NCBI GenBank assembly: GCA_008694505.1
Contig: VZDJ01007747.1
Location: 40,838,523-40,902,522 of the forward strand
Origin: Cyanoderma ruficeps
Taxonomy: Eukaryota > Chordata > Aves > Passeriformes > Timaliidae
Length of the DNA stretch: 64,000 bases
Direction: 5' to 3'
Of this stretch, positions 1 through 11,840 are shown piece after piece. The position numbers were made by a program, and so were the translations under genes. Below the pieces are notes generated by a model, which saw only the letters and a list, made by a program, of their open reading frames with translations, was not told the DNA's origin and searched no databases. Each line of letters starts with the position of its first letter. Positions within the stretch are counted from its first letter, which is position 1.

Positions 1-337
1 TCTGGATGCTTGCCTCGTTCACATGGCTGTCTGATTCACAAAAAGCACCTCTGGGGAGTGCTTAAGAAAAGCTTTACCTTTACAGGAAAGGGTCAGACAT
101 CATCCACATGACAGCAGGGATCTGTGGTTATCCAGTGACTCAAAAGCCTGACTTGGCAAAATCTTTGCAGACTTTGCAAGATCTTCAGTGAGGAGCTTCT
201 CTTTTAGAAACCCGGAGAACCTCCTGCCCACCACAATGACCAGGTGGCCACCAAGGTGATGTCCTCACTCCTGGCTGTTTTCACATCACCCAGGGGACAC
301 TCTGCAATCCCGAGGAGCTGACCAGCAGGCTTCAGGG
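1..337. other. Unique non-coding sequence
   Basis: I recognise no gene, RNA or repeat here. The sequence has mixed composition, and stops occur in every frame. Confidence 0.5.
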
Positions 338-455
338 ATCACAGAATGGATTGGGTTGGAAAGGACCTTTAAAGGCTATCTGGTCAAATCTCCCTGTAAT
401 GAGCAGGGGCATCTTCGCCAAGGTCAGGTTGCTCAGAGCATCAGGATTGACTTGA
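338..455 (-). mobile_element. CR1 LINE 3' fragment, reverse orientation
   Basis: The segment opens with a TCACAGAATGG/GGTTGGAAAGGACC block and passes through a degraded copy of the CR1 tail to CAGGTTGCTCAGAGC. This is the reverse complement of the CR1 3' untranslated end. CR1 elements insert by target-primed reverse transcription and are usually cut short at the 5' end, so a piece of about 120 bp is typical. The copy is diverged: the usual CATGGGCAGGGACA block reads as a scrambled GAGCAGGGGCATC. It fades out after about 455. It is a dead insertion with no coding capacity. Confidence 0.75.
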
Positions 456-1077
456 TGCCAACACCTCCAAAAGCTGTTTGCCCAGGAGTCTATAAACCTC
501 CAGCACTGTTAGTTCTCTTGTCTTCACGGGCCAGGAAGAGCTTGTGGGATCTCGTGGTTATTCCAGCAAGGAGGGGAAAATGATGACACTGAGGAGGAAT
601 GCAGCTCCCAGCCAAGGTGGTGGGCACGCTTCCGGCTGCTCTGCTCCGGCACACGCCATCCCTCCAGGCTGCCAGTGCCTCCTGCTCTCCCAAACTCCCC
701 TTATCTCTGTATTCCTCTTTTTGCCCGGCTCCACAGGCTCACTGACACGTGTGTTCCCTGTTTGTTTGGGGTGCTGCTGCAGGAATATGGGGAGAGGGCT
801 GGGGCTGGTGTAGCTGCTGCCTTCACGGAGGAGGAGAGCAGCTATTTCTGGTTCTTTCCTTTCCTGGTGTGCAGCAGGCTCACACCCGCTTGCAGAAGCA
901 GCTGCCTTGATGAATATTTGCCTAAATCATTATGCTTTCTAGCAGTTAGCCTGCAAAAGGCCCAGCACCATTTGTATGGTAATGGAAGGCTTTCTCAGAA
1001 ATGTTTTGGAAGCAATCAGCTAAACTAATAGGATTTTATGTAAACCAATCTCTTTCTTTAGATCAGGGTGGTTGTTC

Positions 1078-1093
1078 TTTTTTTTTTTTTTTT
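1078..1093 (+). repeat. Poly-T tract
   Basis: This is an uninterrupted run of 16 T. No LINE or SINE body can be seen next to it, so it is treated as a simple repeat rather than the tail of a reverse insertion. Confidence 0.85.
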
Positions 1094-1819
1094 CTGAAGA
1101 GGAGGGTAAGAGCTTTTTAATAAATGCAAATTGATATTTCAATGAAAATGGAAATGAGAGAAAAAGTTCATCACCAGGGTAAAATGCTGTGACTTTGCTC
1201 CTGCAGCAGCTTCATGTCTCATTCTCTTCACATTCCCCAGCCACAGTGGGTTTCTGAGGTGCTGAGGCATGGTGCAACAGGGAGAAGAGCTTTCTTCCAC
1301 CTTCACACTAGAGTGAGGCATCAACCAGGCTGGACTTTCCTCACCCCATCAAAGCTGTGGCTTTTCCAGTCCTGGACCTCTGCAGAGGGTCATGGCAGAA
1401 GTGGTCACGGAGAGGAGGCTGTGGCTGGAGCGGGTCAGGCAGTTGTTATTGCTCACTCCTGCTGTGCATCAGCAGCTCTGGTACTCTGTAACTTGAGCTT
1501 TCTGTACCCCTCCAGCAGGATTTGAGAAAAGTAAGGGATGAGAAGCACTCAGAATTCTGATTTATGCTATGTGCTCAGAGCTCTGCTTTTAAGATAAGTG
1601 CTTTGCACTGGGAATTGTTCACTGCAGTCACCCACGACCAAGAGCTTTTGCTGCAAGCCCCAAATGCTTTCTCACTTGGGACATAGCCAAGGTAACTTTC
1701 TTGGCCCTGCTCCTGCTTGTCTCTCTGTTAAAAGGGCCTGATACATGACAGCAGATTGTTTGTGTGGAGCATGAGCTGGCTAGGATTGCTGCAGTCAATC
1801 ATTTAGCTGTTATTTTTGT

Positions 1820-1851
1820 TTATATGTATATAAATATATATATATATAATT
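1820..1851. repeat. TA-rich microsatellite
   Basis: About 32 bp of alternating T and A with a few interruptions (TATATGTATATAAATATATA and onward). It is likely length-polymorphic and easily melted. Confidence 0.85.
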
Positions 1852-3796
1852 AAACTGTGGTGGCACTGCTGAAATTGCTCTTCATGGAGCCTCAGGCCAG
1901 TGAGGGTCGGGCATGCAGCAGGGTTTCAGGAGAGAAGTTCTCACCCTGTGAGGCTGAGCCTGAGTTTGGAACAGTAGGGGTTTTGGCTTGTCCATCCTGT
2001 GTAGCAAAGGACAGGAAATGTACATGGTGGAGAGGCAGGATGTGCCCCCAAGGCCTTAGAAAGCAAACTTCAGCAGCACATGGGGAGAATGGACATGCTG
2101 AGTATGGAAACCTGGATTTTAGAAATGCCTTTCTCCCTCCAGCCACTTTCTCCTGACCCTTCATTCATGCCAAGACAGCTGTTGATGGTGCAGTCCTGTA
2201 ATGGTTCTCTCAGGACAGAATGGCCTTGCTCAAGCTTTGGTCATGTGCAAGAAGACAAGGTCTAATCAGAGCCTCATGACAGGAAGACAAAATCTGACTT
2301 ACAAATGTGCCTGGTGGGTTTTTATTTGGCTTGCCTGAAAATGTTCAGGTTTAATTCTAGAATAGAATCCAACTTTACAACTAGAGGAGTAAAATCTAAG
2401 ATATTAAATAAGCATTTATTTGAATGTATTTTCATATTTGGGACCACGTAGAGCAGTATCAGCAACATCAGAAGAAAGGATGTGTGTTTTTACAGGGTGT
2501 GATCTCTTTCTCTCCCTATCTGAAGACTGTCCCAAAAGAACAAGAGAAGAGCAAGGTGCTTTGGTGTGCCACATTCCTGCTTAGATGCTTTCCAGATAAA
2601 ATACTGCATTTCCAGGCATTGCAGTTAACACCATCTAGTGTATTGAACTGAATATTTAAACTGTTACATGGTTTAAATGCTTTGTGAGTTTGTCTGAGCT
2701 GCATTAAGTTTATATGAGTAAAATTTCCTTCTTGAATTACAAAATTGACTAGTTTTTGCTCCTCTGACATCTCAATGCACTCCTGGGGATGTATTCACTG
2801 GGGACTTGGAAAGTTTGTTTAAACTATTCAGTCTATGGAATCTATTTTTTAAAAATTTTATTTATACCATATATTGAATGCTATGATCACAGTGTTCAAT
2901 CAAAGTGCAACTGCATTTTCAAACCACATCAGATTTTATATCTTTAAGAGAGAAAGGCAAACAAACAGAGTCTATCCAGAAACCTCTCCTGATAGTCACA
3001 AAGGTAGTAAATAACAATTTTAAAACCAATCAGAAAGAAATATTCAGTTGAAAATTTCTTTGATGGAAAAAGCAGTACCTGCAAAAAAGTAATATTCCAG
3101 CTTTGATTTGTGCAATTGAGAAAAAAAAAATTCACTGTGGTTTGGATATACAAAAATTTCTCTTTACAAATGAACCCAAACTCTTCCAGGAGTGGCTGCC
3201 TGCTTAAGGTGTTGAGCTTCAGTTCTCTCCTGTTGGCTGTGGATCAATGCCACTTATAAATGGGGTATGCCAACAAGATGTGGGAAGATCTGGGAATGCT
3301 CCTTCCCACTGCTTTTTCCTTAAGTCTCTAATTTCCTTCTCTTGGGATCTCTCTGCTGCCTGTGTGAGTGGCAGATGGGGGGAGGGAATTTTCAGTGAGT
3401 TACTGATGGAAACACCTGAGCAGCCAATGTTGTGCTTTTCACCATGGCAGGAGTTTTGGAGGAAAAGCAGCAATCCCAAGCCTTCCCATTGGAAGAGAGA
3501 AGCAAGGAGAGGGTGATGTTCTTCAGGTGGAACAAACTGCTTATGTACTAGCAAGGTTTTGTATTTCATAGCAAGTTTTCAAGCCTGAACCCAGATATGG
3601 TTGTGCTAAAGATCCGCAGTAACGGGAATGTGTGCACTCTGTGATGCTCAGAACATTTCTCTTTGAAATGTTGAGACCTTTTCCTTGATTCAACATGCAT
3701 TTGAGTTCCACCAGTGCTTGTGGGATAGTTCACTTGCCCTAAGAAAATATTATGGAATTGATTCTCTGAATTTGGTGAAAATCTACATAAGACTTT

Positions 3797-3905
3797 GATC
3801 ACAATTTCAAAATCTCACTTTCAGGGGTTGATTTTTTTTTTTTTCAGGAACACCATTGACCACAGTTTCAAAATCCCTCTTTTAGGGATTGTTTTTTGGT
3901 GGCTT
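3797..3905. repeat. Diverged 61-bp tandem duplication
   Basis: Two neighbouring blocks share the order GATCACAATTTCAAAATC / GACCACAGTTTCAAAATC, then a CTTTCAGGGGTTG / CTTTTAGGGATTG segment, then a T run. The starts at 3797 and 3858 give a 61-bp period. The second copy is truncated, and the copies differ at many positions, so the duplication is old. Confidence 0.65.
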
Positions 3906-6900
3906 GGTTGTTTTGCTTTTTTTTCCAGGGCCACAAAGTTTCACTTGAACTGCGTTCAACTAAACTATACATAATAGAGTCCTGCTGGTTGATCACTGAG
4001 CAGCTCCAGCAGAGAGGACCTGTCCTTGGCCTCTGTGCAGAAGGGGGAGCAGGTCAGGGAAGAACCCTTCCCTCCTTCAAGCCACCACATCAGAAATATT
4101 CATGCAGGCAGTAAATCCTTGACAACCTATTCTTGGGTCTGGTTCATCTACCCCAGCCCAGCCCTGAGCCACTGGCTGAGTGTGTGCAGGGTTGTGCAGT
4201 GCCATGTCTCAGTTTAGGTGACCATGAAGTTCTGCTGTATGTGTGTCCCTTAGTCTTAATCTGTATTTTAAATGTCTTCTATCTTACTGGTTTTGATACT
4301 GGTGTTTCAAGACGTTGGGATTTAGGGGTGTTTTAGTGCCTTCAATAGAAATAAGACTAATTTGCAGATCACTGATAAAATGAGCTGCCTTTAAGTAGGA
4401 AAAACTGTGATGTCTGTCTAATCTCGAGCGCTTATATGGCCATTAACACTTGAGGCCATCTCTAATTGCTATTTTCAGTATACCAGGAGCTGTAGACAGT
4501 GGGGACAGAGCAAGGGTCTGACTTAAGCTGGCTGCTCTGTATCCCATGGTATCATGTCAATGAAACAGCCTTGTCTCCTCCCTAAAGGCTTTGACACAGT
4601 GAGCAGAGATGTGGGATATCCCTAGGGCTGCTGGTGACACAAGGACACTGTAGCCTGTGCTTTATGCAGCCTGTTCATGGTCTTCTCAAGTCAACAGGGT
4701 CACCAAAACTCCTGGAGTGCCTGACCTTATTCAGTGCACATAACACTTTAGGCCATGACCTGTTTTAGGCCTCTGGAGATGGTCTGAGAGAGTTATATTG
4801 GCAGGAGTGTTGCCATAATCTATCAGGGCTCAGTTGTGTTTGCAAGGCTTTATACAAGATGTATATTGTGTGGCTTTTTTGGCCTTTACTGCATCCACAC
4901 ACCCCATTTGTTATTTTTCCTGAAGAAGAAACTTGGATGAATCATCTGGTGAGCATTTCAGACAGGCTTGGCTGTGGGACATTGCAGTTTGCAGAGCAGG
5001 GCCGTGCTGTAGGGATATATCACACCAGAGTGGTGTCAGTGTTTCACACAGCTGCAGCCCTCTCTGCTGGCTGCTGTTTATAGGAGTAATGCAGTGCTCC
5101 GGCATTTCCACGGACTTCCAGGCAGAATCACCAATGCTGGACACTGAAATCCACCCTTTGTGCTATTGCCATCTGCAGTGCAAGTTCCCATCCCACTAAA
5201 CTCTGAGCCTAAATTTCAGAGTGGCTGGTTGAATTGAACAGGCATTGGGATGAGTGGATGGGGAGTGGGAGGTACAAGTTCTCTGGGCTGTTACAAATTG
5301 TCCACAGTGGTCTCTTGTGCATGGGATTCTGCACCACAGAGCTGTGCTGGATCCAGTGTGAGCAGCTCCAGCTGGGTAGCAGGTGTGCAGCAGCACTGAC
5401 CTGGTTTGGGAGCAACCTCTGCTAACCTCCCCAGCATGCCAAGATAAAGATTTGCCATATGTTCCCACGTACACTCCCGTGCCAAGAGGTTGTCTTCCAA
5501 GTGGTTTTAGAGAGAGGCTACAGTCCTGTAGAAAAAATATAGGAAAAGAGAAAAACACTGCTCAGGCACTCTTCATCTTGGACAGATAATGTAATACAAA
5601 GCTGTTCAAATATCAGGGGTCATTGAGTTCTGCTTGATTCCTTGCTGTGCCAGTGAAAAGCATTTGGATGCAAAGGCAGGATAATGAAGCCACAAGTGAA
5701 GGTCTCTGTCCTGCTGAATAAACCAAGAGACAAGACACCCTGTTGCCCTGCAGACCTGCTTGAAGTATCATTCTAGAGTTTCAGGGCACTGAGATGTGAG
5801 TCCTGAGAGGTTGTTAAAAAGTCCTGGCTGCTGTGGTACAAGTGGGAAGTCCTTGGCAGAAAGCTTGCTGTAGTCCTTTCCCCACAGGAACATCAGCAGG
5901 GCCAGCCCCAGGGATACAGGGACCTGAAGCTGTGGCTGAGCTGCTGGCATCAGTGTATACAAGGTTCTTGCATACCCAGCCTGCTTGAAAATGGCTCTGA
6001 TGACTCAAAATTCTCAAATGGTCATTTTTATTTAGGAATCCTAGTCACCCTGAAAGAGAATACTGCCTGCAAGGCTCTGGGGGTGCAGAAATCTCCTCCT
6101 TTCCTCTCTGCTCTGGCAGAGGGAGGATGAGTGCCTGGTGGGAAGAAGAAGGGGGCAGCTGAGCTGCTTGATGTGTCTTGGTGACCCTCTCAGGCCTCTT
6201 CTGCTAGAGCTCAGCAGCAGAGGGGAGCTGGGAGTCTGTGGCAGGGTGATGAAGAACACTCCTGCCCCATGACTGACCAGTAGGGTAGTCACAGAAAAAG
6301 GGGAGACTTCAGCAAAAGACATTTCTGAATTGTGTTCTTCTGTTGGTGGAACAACTGGGCATGTTATTCTGGTGGTAATAAACTGCAGGTTCTGGCTTCA
6401 CCTTGTACCAAAGCCAGGCAGAGCACAGGGAAGGAGCTCTGAGTTCAGCACTTGGTCAGTCACAGTGTAAAACCTCAAAACTAAACCAGAGGGTGACCTT
6501 GTTTTGAGCTCCAGAAAGGAAGCAGGACCCAGCATCATCTGCTGGCCCATTTTGCTGGACCTGAGGGTCAGCATGGGCTCTGGACACATCAGTGCACCAC
6601 AGCCCCTCCACAAACAGAAAATTCAAGCTTCTTTCAGCCAAAGTGCAGTGCTGGATGTGGCAAACTGAGCCAAAAGCCAGCAGTGGTTATCACAGGGGCC
6701 CTGACATGCACAGTGTGCTCTAAAAATTTTAGGTTTGTGTCCCTCTTTGCCCCTGGCATTATTCTTTGACGTGTAATGGAGACCTGAAATCAAAAATGGT
6801 GAAAGCTCACATATAACTAGTTTTTTTTTATCTACAGTCTTATCTGTGGGCTCAAGTATCTGATGTGAAGGTGTCTGTAAATGCATCTGAACAGCTTCAG

Positions 6901-8220
6901 GCAAGGTAAAATGAACCTAATTTTACTCTTGTATGGAGACATTTTATGCTCCCAGCTTAAATGATGAGCTGGCCACACTCTCTGAAGAGAACCAAGTAGA
7001 AGTGGAAAAGGTCCAGGATTTGGTAATGGCTGTGGAGGAACAAGGGCCTTCTCCAAAGGCCCTCTCAGGGGTTATGGTTTGGTCAGCCAAGAGATAATTT
7101 TGACTCATTGCTGTTTTACACAAAGCAAGAACCAGCGGCATCAAAATGATTGGGCTGCAGTAGTTTTAACCCAGAATATGGGTCAGCTGAGGTCACTTGA
7201 CCCTCTTGGCACAGGATGTTGTAAAAACAAAGGTGGATTCAGAAAGGTCTTTGGCAAATGGTGGGGAGATCAGCACATGGTGGCAACAGAAAGAATAGGG
7301 GTCCAGATGCCACATCCTGCTCGAGCTGTCACTGTTCTCCTGGTTTGGCCAAGAATTACATTCTCTCCTTCTCATGCAAGTCACAAGGTGCTGGGCTCTG
7401 AATGGACCTTTGCTCTGACTCATGTTCAGTCTCTAAGCCTTGGAGTTTACGTGGCAGCAAGTCCCAAAGATGTGAATTAAAATTGAAGTGCCAGCACTTG
7501 TCAGGGATGTGACATTTGTTTGGATTGTCTTAGTGTAATTTTTCTTCTGTATATTGAGTTATACACCCTAGTATTGTTTCTGCAGTAAATAGTCACACCC
7601 TGCTAGCATTTTTGTGGGCCACAGATCTTCTATTTCCTTTCTTCTTGCTCATTTAAGGTCATGAGACTAAGCAGTGACAGCTGGGGATTAAAAAAGCAAA
7701 TTATGACTTTTTGTGTGTGCGTGCAGGAGGAGAACTTCATCAAAGTTTCAATTTCAGAAAGTGCTGACCTTCAAAGCATTTTTAAGATTAGGTTGGTCCA
7801 GATAGCTCAGAACAGAAGGGTCCAAAATCAGTCACTTGAAAACTGGTGCTAAAGCCACCAGAAATAAATCAACCCTTGCATAAAACCGCCGGGTAATTAT
7901 TACCTCTGTAAGTAAATGATTCACAAGTTTGTTTTAATCATAATGCAAATGAAAGGTAAGCCCTCGCTCACAGTGTGATAGATTTGATGGCATTTATCCT
8001 CTATAACAAAACCAATTCCTGGTTTAAAGTTTCCTGTTATTAGGCAATCAGCAAAGGCCTGGTTTTGCCTTTGGGATGACAAACCTCAGGGCATAAACAG
8101 AGTGTTTCTTGGTGTGGATGATGATGCTGGTGCACAGTTTGTGTTTTACAAGTGTTCTTTAAATTGGAGAGAAGCAAAATACAGAAACTTGTCATAAGGT
8201 TTACAACTTTCTTGTTGAAG
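3906..8220. other. Unique sequence, no gene recognised
   Basis: No coding exon, RNA or dispersed repeat is recognised. Open frames here reach 133 codons (7079-7480, plus strand) but show no family motif and overlap open frames on the other strand. A short hairpin (8-bp arms, 5-nt loop) sits at 7043-7063. An octamer-type ATGCAAAT site lies near 7943 and is followed closely by a donor-like GTAAGC. Confidence 0.5.
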
Positions 8221-8366
8221 ATCACAGAATCATAGAATGGTTTGAGTTGGAAGTGACCTCAGAGACCATCTCATTTCAAGCCATGGGCAGGGACACTTTC
8301 CACTAGACCAGGTTGCTCAGAGCCCCATCCAGCCTGGCCTTGGACACCTCCAGGCATGGGAAGGTC
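8221..8366 (-). mobile_element. CR1 LINE 3' fragment, reverse orientation
   Basis: This starts with a doubled terminal octamer (ATCACAGAATCATAGAATGG) and runs through GAGTTGGAAGTGACCTC, CATGGGCAGGGACA and CACTAGACCAGGTTGCTCAG to CCTTGGACACCTCCAGG. The order is that of the reverse-complement CR1 tail. It is better preserved than the copy near 0.4 kb. It carries only 3' untranslated sequence and has no coding potential. Confidence 0.9.
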
Positions 8367-9160
8367 AGAAGGAACCTCTGCTGAGCACATGGATGGGCTG
8401 CTGGTGCCCTGTCCTGAAGGGCTGTGAATGCTGCCTGGGGGTATTGACACCAGTGAGCTTTGCAAGCCTAAGTTAGGCACCTAAGACAAGAGCTTCCAAG
8501 TCCTCCGAGGTACTTGGTGTGCATGTCCCTCCCCTGCAGGAGAGATTTTCCCGCCCTGTACTTCCATGTGATGTCTGGCAGAGTAGCCTGGAGCCTCCCC
8601 AAGTGCTGCAGTGTGTGCCTGGATGCTCACTCACAGCTGTAGTCCCAGACTGGATGGGAGCGTGGGCAACACCTCCCAGGGGAGTTGCAGGTGCTGTAAC
8701 AGTATTCCCTGTACATGTTGGAAAATCCCATTGCAAGCCAGCGCCGCTCCATCCGGCTGCAATCCCAGCAGCGCTCGCAGCTCCCCGCTCGATTCTCTCT
8801 GCGCTGTTTGTTTGAGTGAGGAACTCTTTTGTTGCTCTATCAAAGCCTTGCTGACATAGCCTGCAGCTATGAACAAATGTTGTGTGGCTGCAAAGCAGAG
8901 CGTTGGAGAGACAGGAAGCGTGTGCAATATTGATAAAGAGCAGAACGGGGGCTTGTTTAAACTCTGCACAGACAACTTTTCCATAATTAAGGGAGCACCA
9001 GACGTAGTAGACCTTGCCTACAAATGAAATGACTAACAAAAGCAGGAGACACACAGGACATGCAGCCTGGCACACACCTGTGAGCAGAAGTGATGGTGAA
9101 AGGGACCTGAGATGATTTCCAAGGATGGGCTGCACACGCCTGTCATTCCTTTTTTTCCAG
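8367..9160. other. Unique sequence with long chance open frame
   Basis: The longest open frame of the window (238 codons, minus strand, 8473-9189) covers this interval. Its translation has no recognisable domain, signal peptide or repeat. Competing open frames of about 80-120 codons occupy the opposite strand and another minus frame. The stretch is locally GC-richer, which lowers stop frequency. I see no convincing gene. Confidence 0.4.
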
Positions 9161-9327
9161 TTGGCAGCATGGGTATATGGAAAACTCATGGTTTATTCTC
9201 AGCAATCTGAGCATGCCATGAGTCCTGTCTGGGAGTGGAGCCCCCTTGAGTGGGCCCAGTACCCTTTTGAGTGTCCCTCTCTTCTTCATGCTGGAATGAT
9301 TCAACCTGCAAACAGAGCAGGTCGAGT
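9161..9327 (+). other. Candidate internal exon (weak)
   Basis: A pyrimidine-rich acceptor (CCTTTTTTTCCAG) ends at 9160. The following 167 bases stay open in one frame (starting L-A-A-W-V-Y-G-K), and a donor-like CGA|GTAAGG follows at 9328. A second possible donor lies at 9321-9322. No protein family is recognised and no partner exon is identified nearby. Acceptor, open frame and donor can all coincide by chance, so this is a prediction to test against RNA data. Confidence 0.15.
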
Positions 9328-9604
9328 AAGGGGTCAAATAGACCTGTTTGCTCAGTCCTATTCACAGGGGCTAATGGGATTGTTTCCTTCCTGTCTGCAG
9401 CTTTATCCTATGTTTGTTCTTGGGAATTTGTGCCACCCTTGTGCCTTAATACTTTATAAAATTGAAGCTTCTGCTAGGCAGCAAAAAATGGGATTGGGAT
9501 GACTGCTGGGAGAGGTAGTTTGGACGTTGTTGGAGTTGTGTGTGAGCTTTACTTCCAATACTTGTGGGTGCCTGATGTATGCAGGTTACAACTGCAGCAT
9601 GTAG

Positions 9605-9786
9605 GCACTGGCACAGGTTGTCCTGAGAAGCTATGGATGCCCCATCCCTGGAAATGTTCAAGGCCAGGTTGGATGGAGCTTTGTGGAGCCTGATCTAGTG
9701 GAAATTGCTCCTGCCTGTGGCAAGGGGGTTGGAACTAGATGAGGTTTAAGGTTCCTTCCAACCCAAACCATTATGATTCTATGATT
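9605..9786 (+). mobile_element. CR1 LINE 3' end, forward orientation
   Basis: The segment runs from a GCACAGGTTG block through CCATCCCTGGAAATGTTCAAG, CCAGGTTGGATGG, GGGGGTTGGAACTAGATGA and CCTTCCAACCCAAACC to the terminal TATGATTCTATGATT octamers. This is the full canonical order of the last 180 bp of avian CR1. The 5' part contains the end of the ORF2 remnant; the rest is untranslated tail. Low divergence suggests one of the younger insertions here. Confidence 0.92.
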
Positions 9787-9830
9787 AGGAATGTGCCCAC
9801 CTATGAGCCATCCTCTTCCAGATGCCATTG

Positions 9831-9911
9831 CTCTGCATTCCCTTCTTCCTAAGTTTCCTCTGCATTTCCTTCTTCCTAAGTTTCCTCTGCATTCCCTTCT
9901 TCCTAAAAGTT
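9831..9911. repeat. 27-bp tandem repeat, three copies
   Basis: A pyrimidine-rich unit of 27 bp beginning CTCTGCATTCCCTTCTTCC is repeated at 9831, 9858 and 9885 with one to three differences between copies. The period is a multiple of three, so the short open frame across it contains a repeated L-H-x-L-L-P-K-F peptide. That is a by-product of the repeat and not evidence for a gene. It lies 45 bp from the end of a CR1 copy. Confidence 0.9.
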
Positions 9912-10559
9912 TCAGATGCCTTTCTCAAGCAGAAACTTTAAAAAAATCTTCAGACCCTCCTAACCACTCCAGGATGTTCTGAGCCATGATCTCCTGGCCC
10001 CAGCCATGCTGATGAACAGTTGGCACATCCTCATGTCCTGGTGAAGTCCATGGGGGTTTTGCTTCCACGTTCTCCTTGGTTTTTTCTCTTAACAAAAAAC
10101 TAACCACCACACTCACTGAGGGTTCAAGGCTGCTGATCTGCTCACAGGACAAGGGCCAGCATGGGCAGCCTGTGCTCTGCACAACCCTCATCCAGCACTG
10201 TCTGAAACAGGCACAGGCATCCAGGTCTGTGGATTATGTTGTAATTTAACAGCTGGCACATTTAAATGCTTGCAAGTGGGATCAATCTTTTTTTAATCAT
10301 TTATGCTTAGTTATTGTTTCCAGATAGATCTCTTGGTGTTTTATTGCTAGCAAGTTTCTAAAGAACACTTTTTAAGCTTGAGCTGAAAAGCCTAATATCA
10401 CCCAGCAAGAAAGAGCTTCACTTAGGAGACTTCTCCCATGCTTGGAGCTCTTGGGAGGGTCAGGGGTTGAATTCCCTGAAATATTTTCGCTGGAAGATAT
10501 ATGACCTGACTTCTGCTTACATCTGGGCCATCCTCAAAGGAGGCTGAGGATTGCCCAAT
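9912..10559. other. Unique sequence
   Basis: No gene, RNA or dispersed repeat is recognised in this interval. Confidence 0.5.
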
Positions 10560-10745
10560 CCTTGCCCAGTAAAATTCTGGTTATTTCCAAAGATTTCAGA
10601 GCCCTAGTTACAGCAGCAGTTGGTCCCCAGGCTGTAATGCTGTACAGGGTTATTCCATCCCAGGTGCAGGACTTGGTATTTGCTGTGCTGAACTCCACAA
10701 GCTTCCCATCGGCCTTTTCCTCCAGCCTGTCCAGGCCCTTCTGAG
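10560..10745 (-). mobile_element. CR1 LINE internal (ORF2) fragment, reverse
   Basis: The block CATCCCAGGTGCAGGACTTGG, TGCTGAACTCCACAAGC and CCTCCAGCCTGTCCAGGCCC follows the order of the reverse-complement CR1 tail/ORF2 region seen in many bird loci (consensus AAGTGCAGGACCC...TTGAACCTCAT...CCAGCCTGTCCAGGTCCCTCTG). The preceding GTTACAGCAGCAG...CCCCAGGCTGTA belongs to the same copy. No terminal octamers are present, so this is an internal piece or a copy whose end has decayed. The overlapping minus-strand open frame (10650-11138) is not taken as a gene. Confidence 0.6.
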
Positions 10746-11613
10746 AAAATGTGTTTTTATCACAAGTGTTGTATTTTGTCGTGGTACAAATATGTCCAGA
10801 GCATTTCCAGGCCTCCCCACACCCCCCCACACTTTGCAGGGATGCAAAGATGGAGCAGGATCCCTGTTCTCACGCCATGGGTTGTGCAAGGTGGCATTTT
10901 GTTTAATGGTGACTTTGAATATTGATGCGTGCAGTTGCAACACGCATTGCCATATCAGTGTCCATCTACTGAGAAATGAAAAATTATGGATGACAGCCCT
11001 CCCTTCACTACTCAGAGCATGAAGGAAGATGATGCTGGTAATTGGGTGTTTGCTGTCTAAAAGAGGAAGTTTGTAATCCATTGCTGTTGCTGACATGATG
11101 CCTCTGCAAACCCCCAAGCCACGATTTATCTCAGCCATTTAATATCTGTGTGGAGAGACAGAATGGCATATTCAGGATGAGCCATTATGAGCTGTCTGTT
11201 TGGGAATTCAGAGTGTTTTATAATCTTGCGTGGATATTTTTTACTTTAAATGAAGGAAATTAGTGGCTAATATCTGCAGAGAAATAATGCCTGATGGGAA
11301 GCACTGTTTGAAGGACAGTGCTACATGAAGGCTGAAATTGTATTTCTTTCAGCATGATATCTGTTTTCTTTTAATCACAGGTATGAAGGACTAGAGTTTC
11401 AGCCTTAACTGTTAATTTCCTGTCTATTATCTATTCAAACAAGATCCTGCTGTATCCTTTCTAACAAATACATTCAGAGACAGGGCTGGAACCTGGGACT
11501 GCCCTTCTCCAAGGGCTGCTAATTCCTGCAGTCTGGGCCACCCTTTCCACGCAGTGCAAGGACTAAAGCAGCCTGCTCAGTACTGAAAAAATGGGGCTGA
11601 AGCATCAAGGAAA
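10746..11613. other. Unique sequence
   Basis: No gene, RNA or dispersed repeat is recognised. A C-rich stretch (CCCCACACCCCCCCACAC) lies near 10813-10831. Confidence 0.5.
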
Positions 11614-11653
11614 GGGCAACAGAGAATAGAAATGGGCAACAGAGAATAAAAAT
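11614..11653. repeat. 20-bp tandem duplication
   Basis: GGGCAACAGAGAATAGAAAT is followed immediately by a copy with one change (AGAATAAAAAT), at 11614 and 11634. It lies just upstream of a reverse CR1 copy. Confidence 0.85.
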
Positions 11654-11700
11654 GGCTGATAGAGCCATGCAAAACTTCAGGTGTGAGAAAGATCCTCGAG

Positions 11701-11840
11701 TCACAGAATGGTTTGGGTTGGAAGGAACCTCAAAGCTCATCTCATTCCAACCCCCTGCCATGGGCAGGGACACCTCTCCACTAGCCCAGGTTGCTCAGAG
11801 CTGCATCCAACGTAGAGCTGAACACTTCCAGGAATAGGGA
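11701..11840 (-). mobile_element. CR1 LINE 3' fragment, reverse orientation
   Basis: The sequence begins TCACAGAATGGTTTGGGTTGG and continues AAGGAACCTC, ATCTCATTCCAACCCCCTG, CATGGGCAGGGACACCTC, CACTAGCCCAGGTTGCTCAG to ACACTTCCAGG. It is close to the usual CR1 tail in reverse complement, with little decay. No coding part remains. Confidence 0.93.

Larger units (their letters stand above)
456..3796. other. Unique sequence with simple repeats only
   Basis: No gene or dispersed repeat is recognised. The stretch from about 590 to 930 is somewhat GC-richer and has overlapping short open frames (up to 117 codons) with no family signature. Simple tracts lie at 1078-1093 (T) and 1820-1851 (TA). The rest is AT-rich, with stops in all frames. 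Confidence 0.5.

Noticed and set aside
8473..9189. Longest open frame (238 codons, minus strand)
   Set aside because: No domain, no recognisable family, overlapping open frames on the other strand, and a locally GC-richer composition that lowers stop frequency.
10650..11138. 162-codon minus-strand open frame
   Set aside because: Its end overlaps a CR1 fragment and the rest has no family signature.
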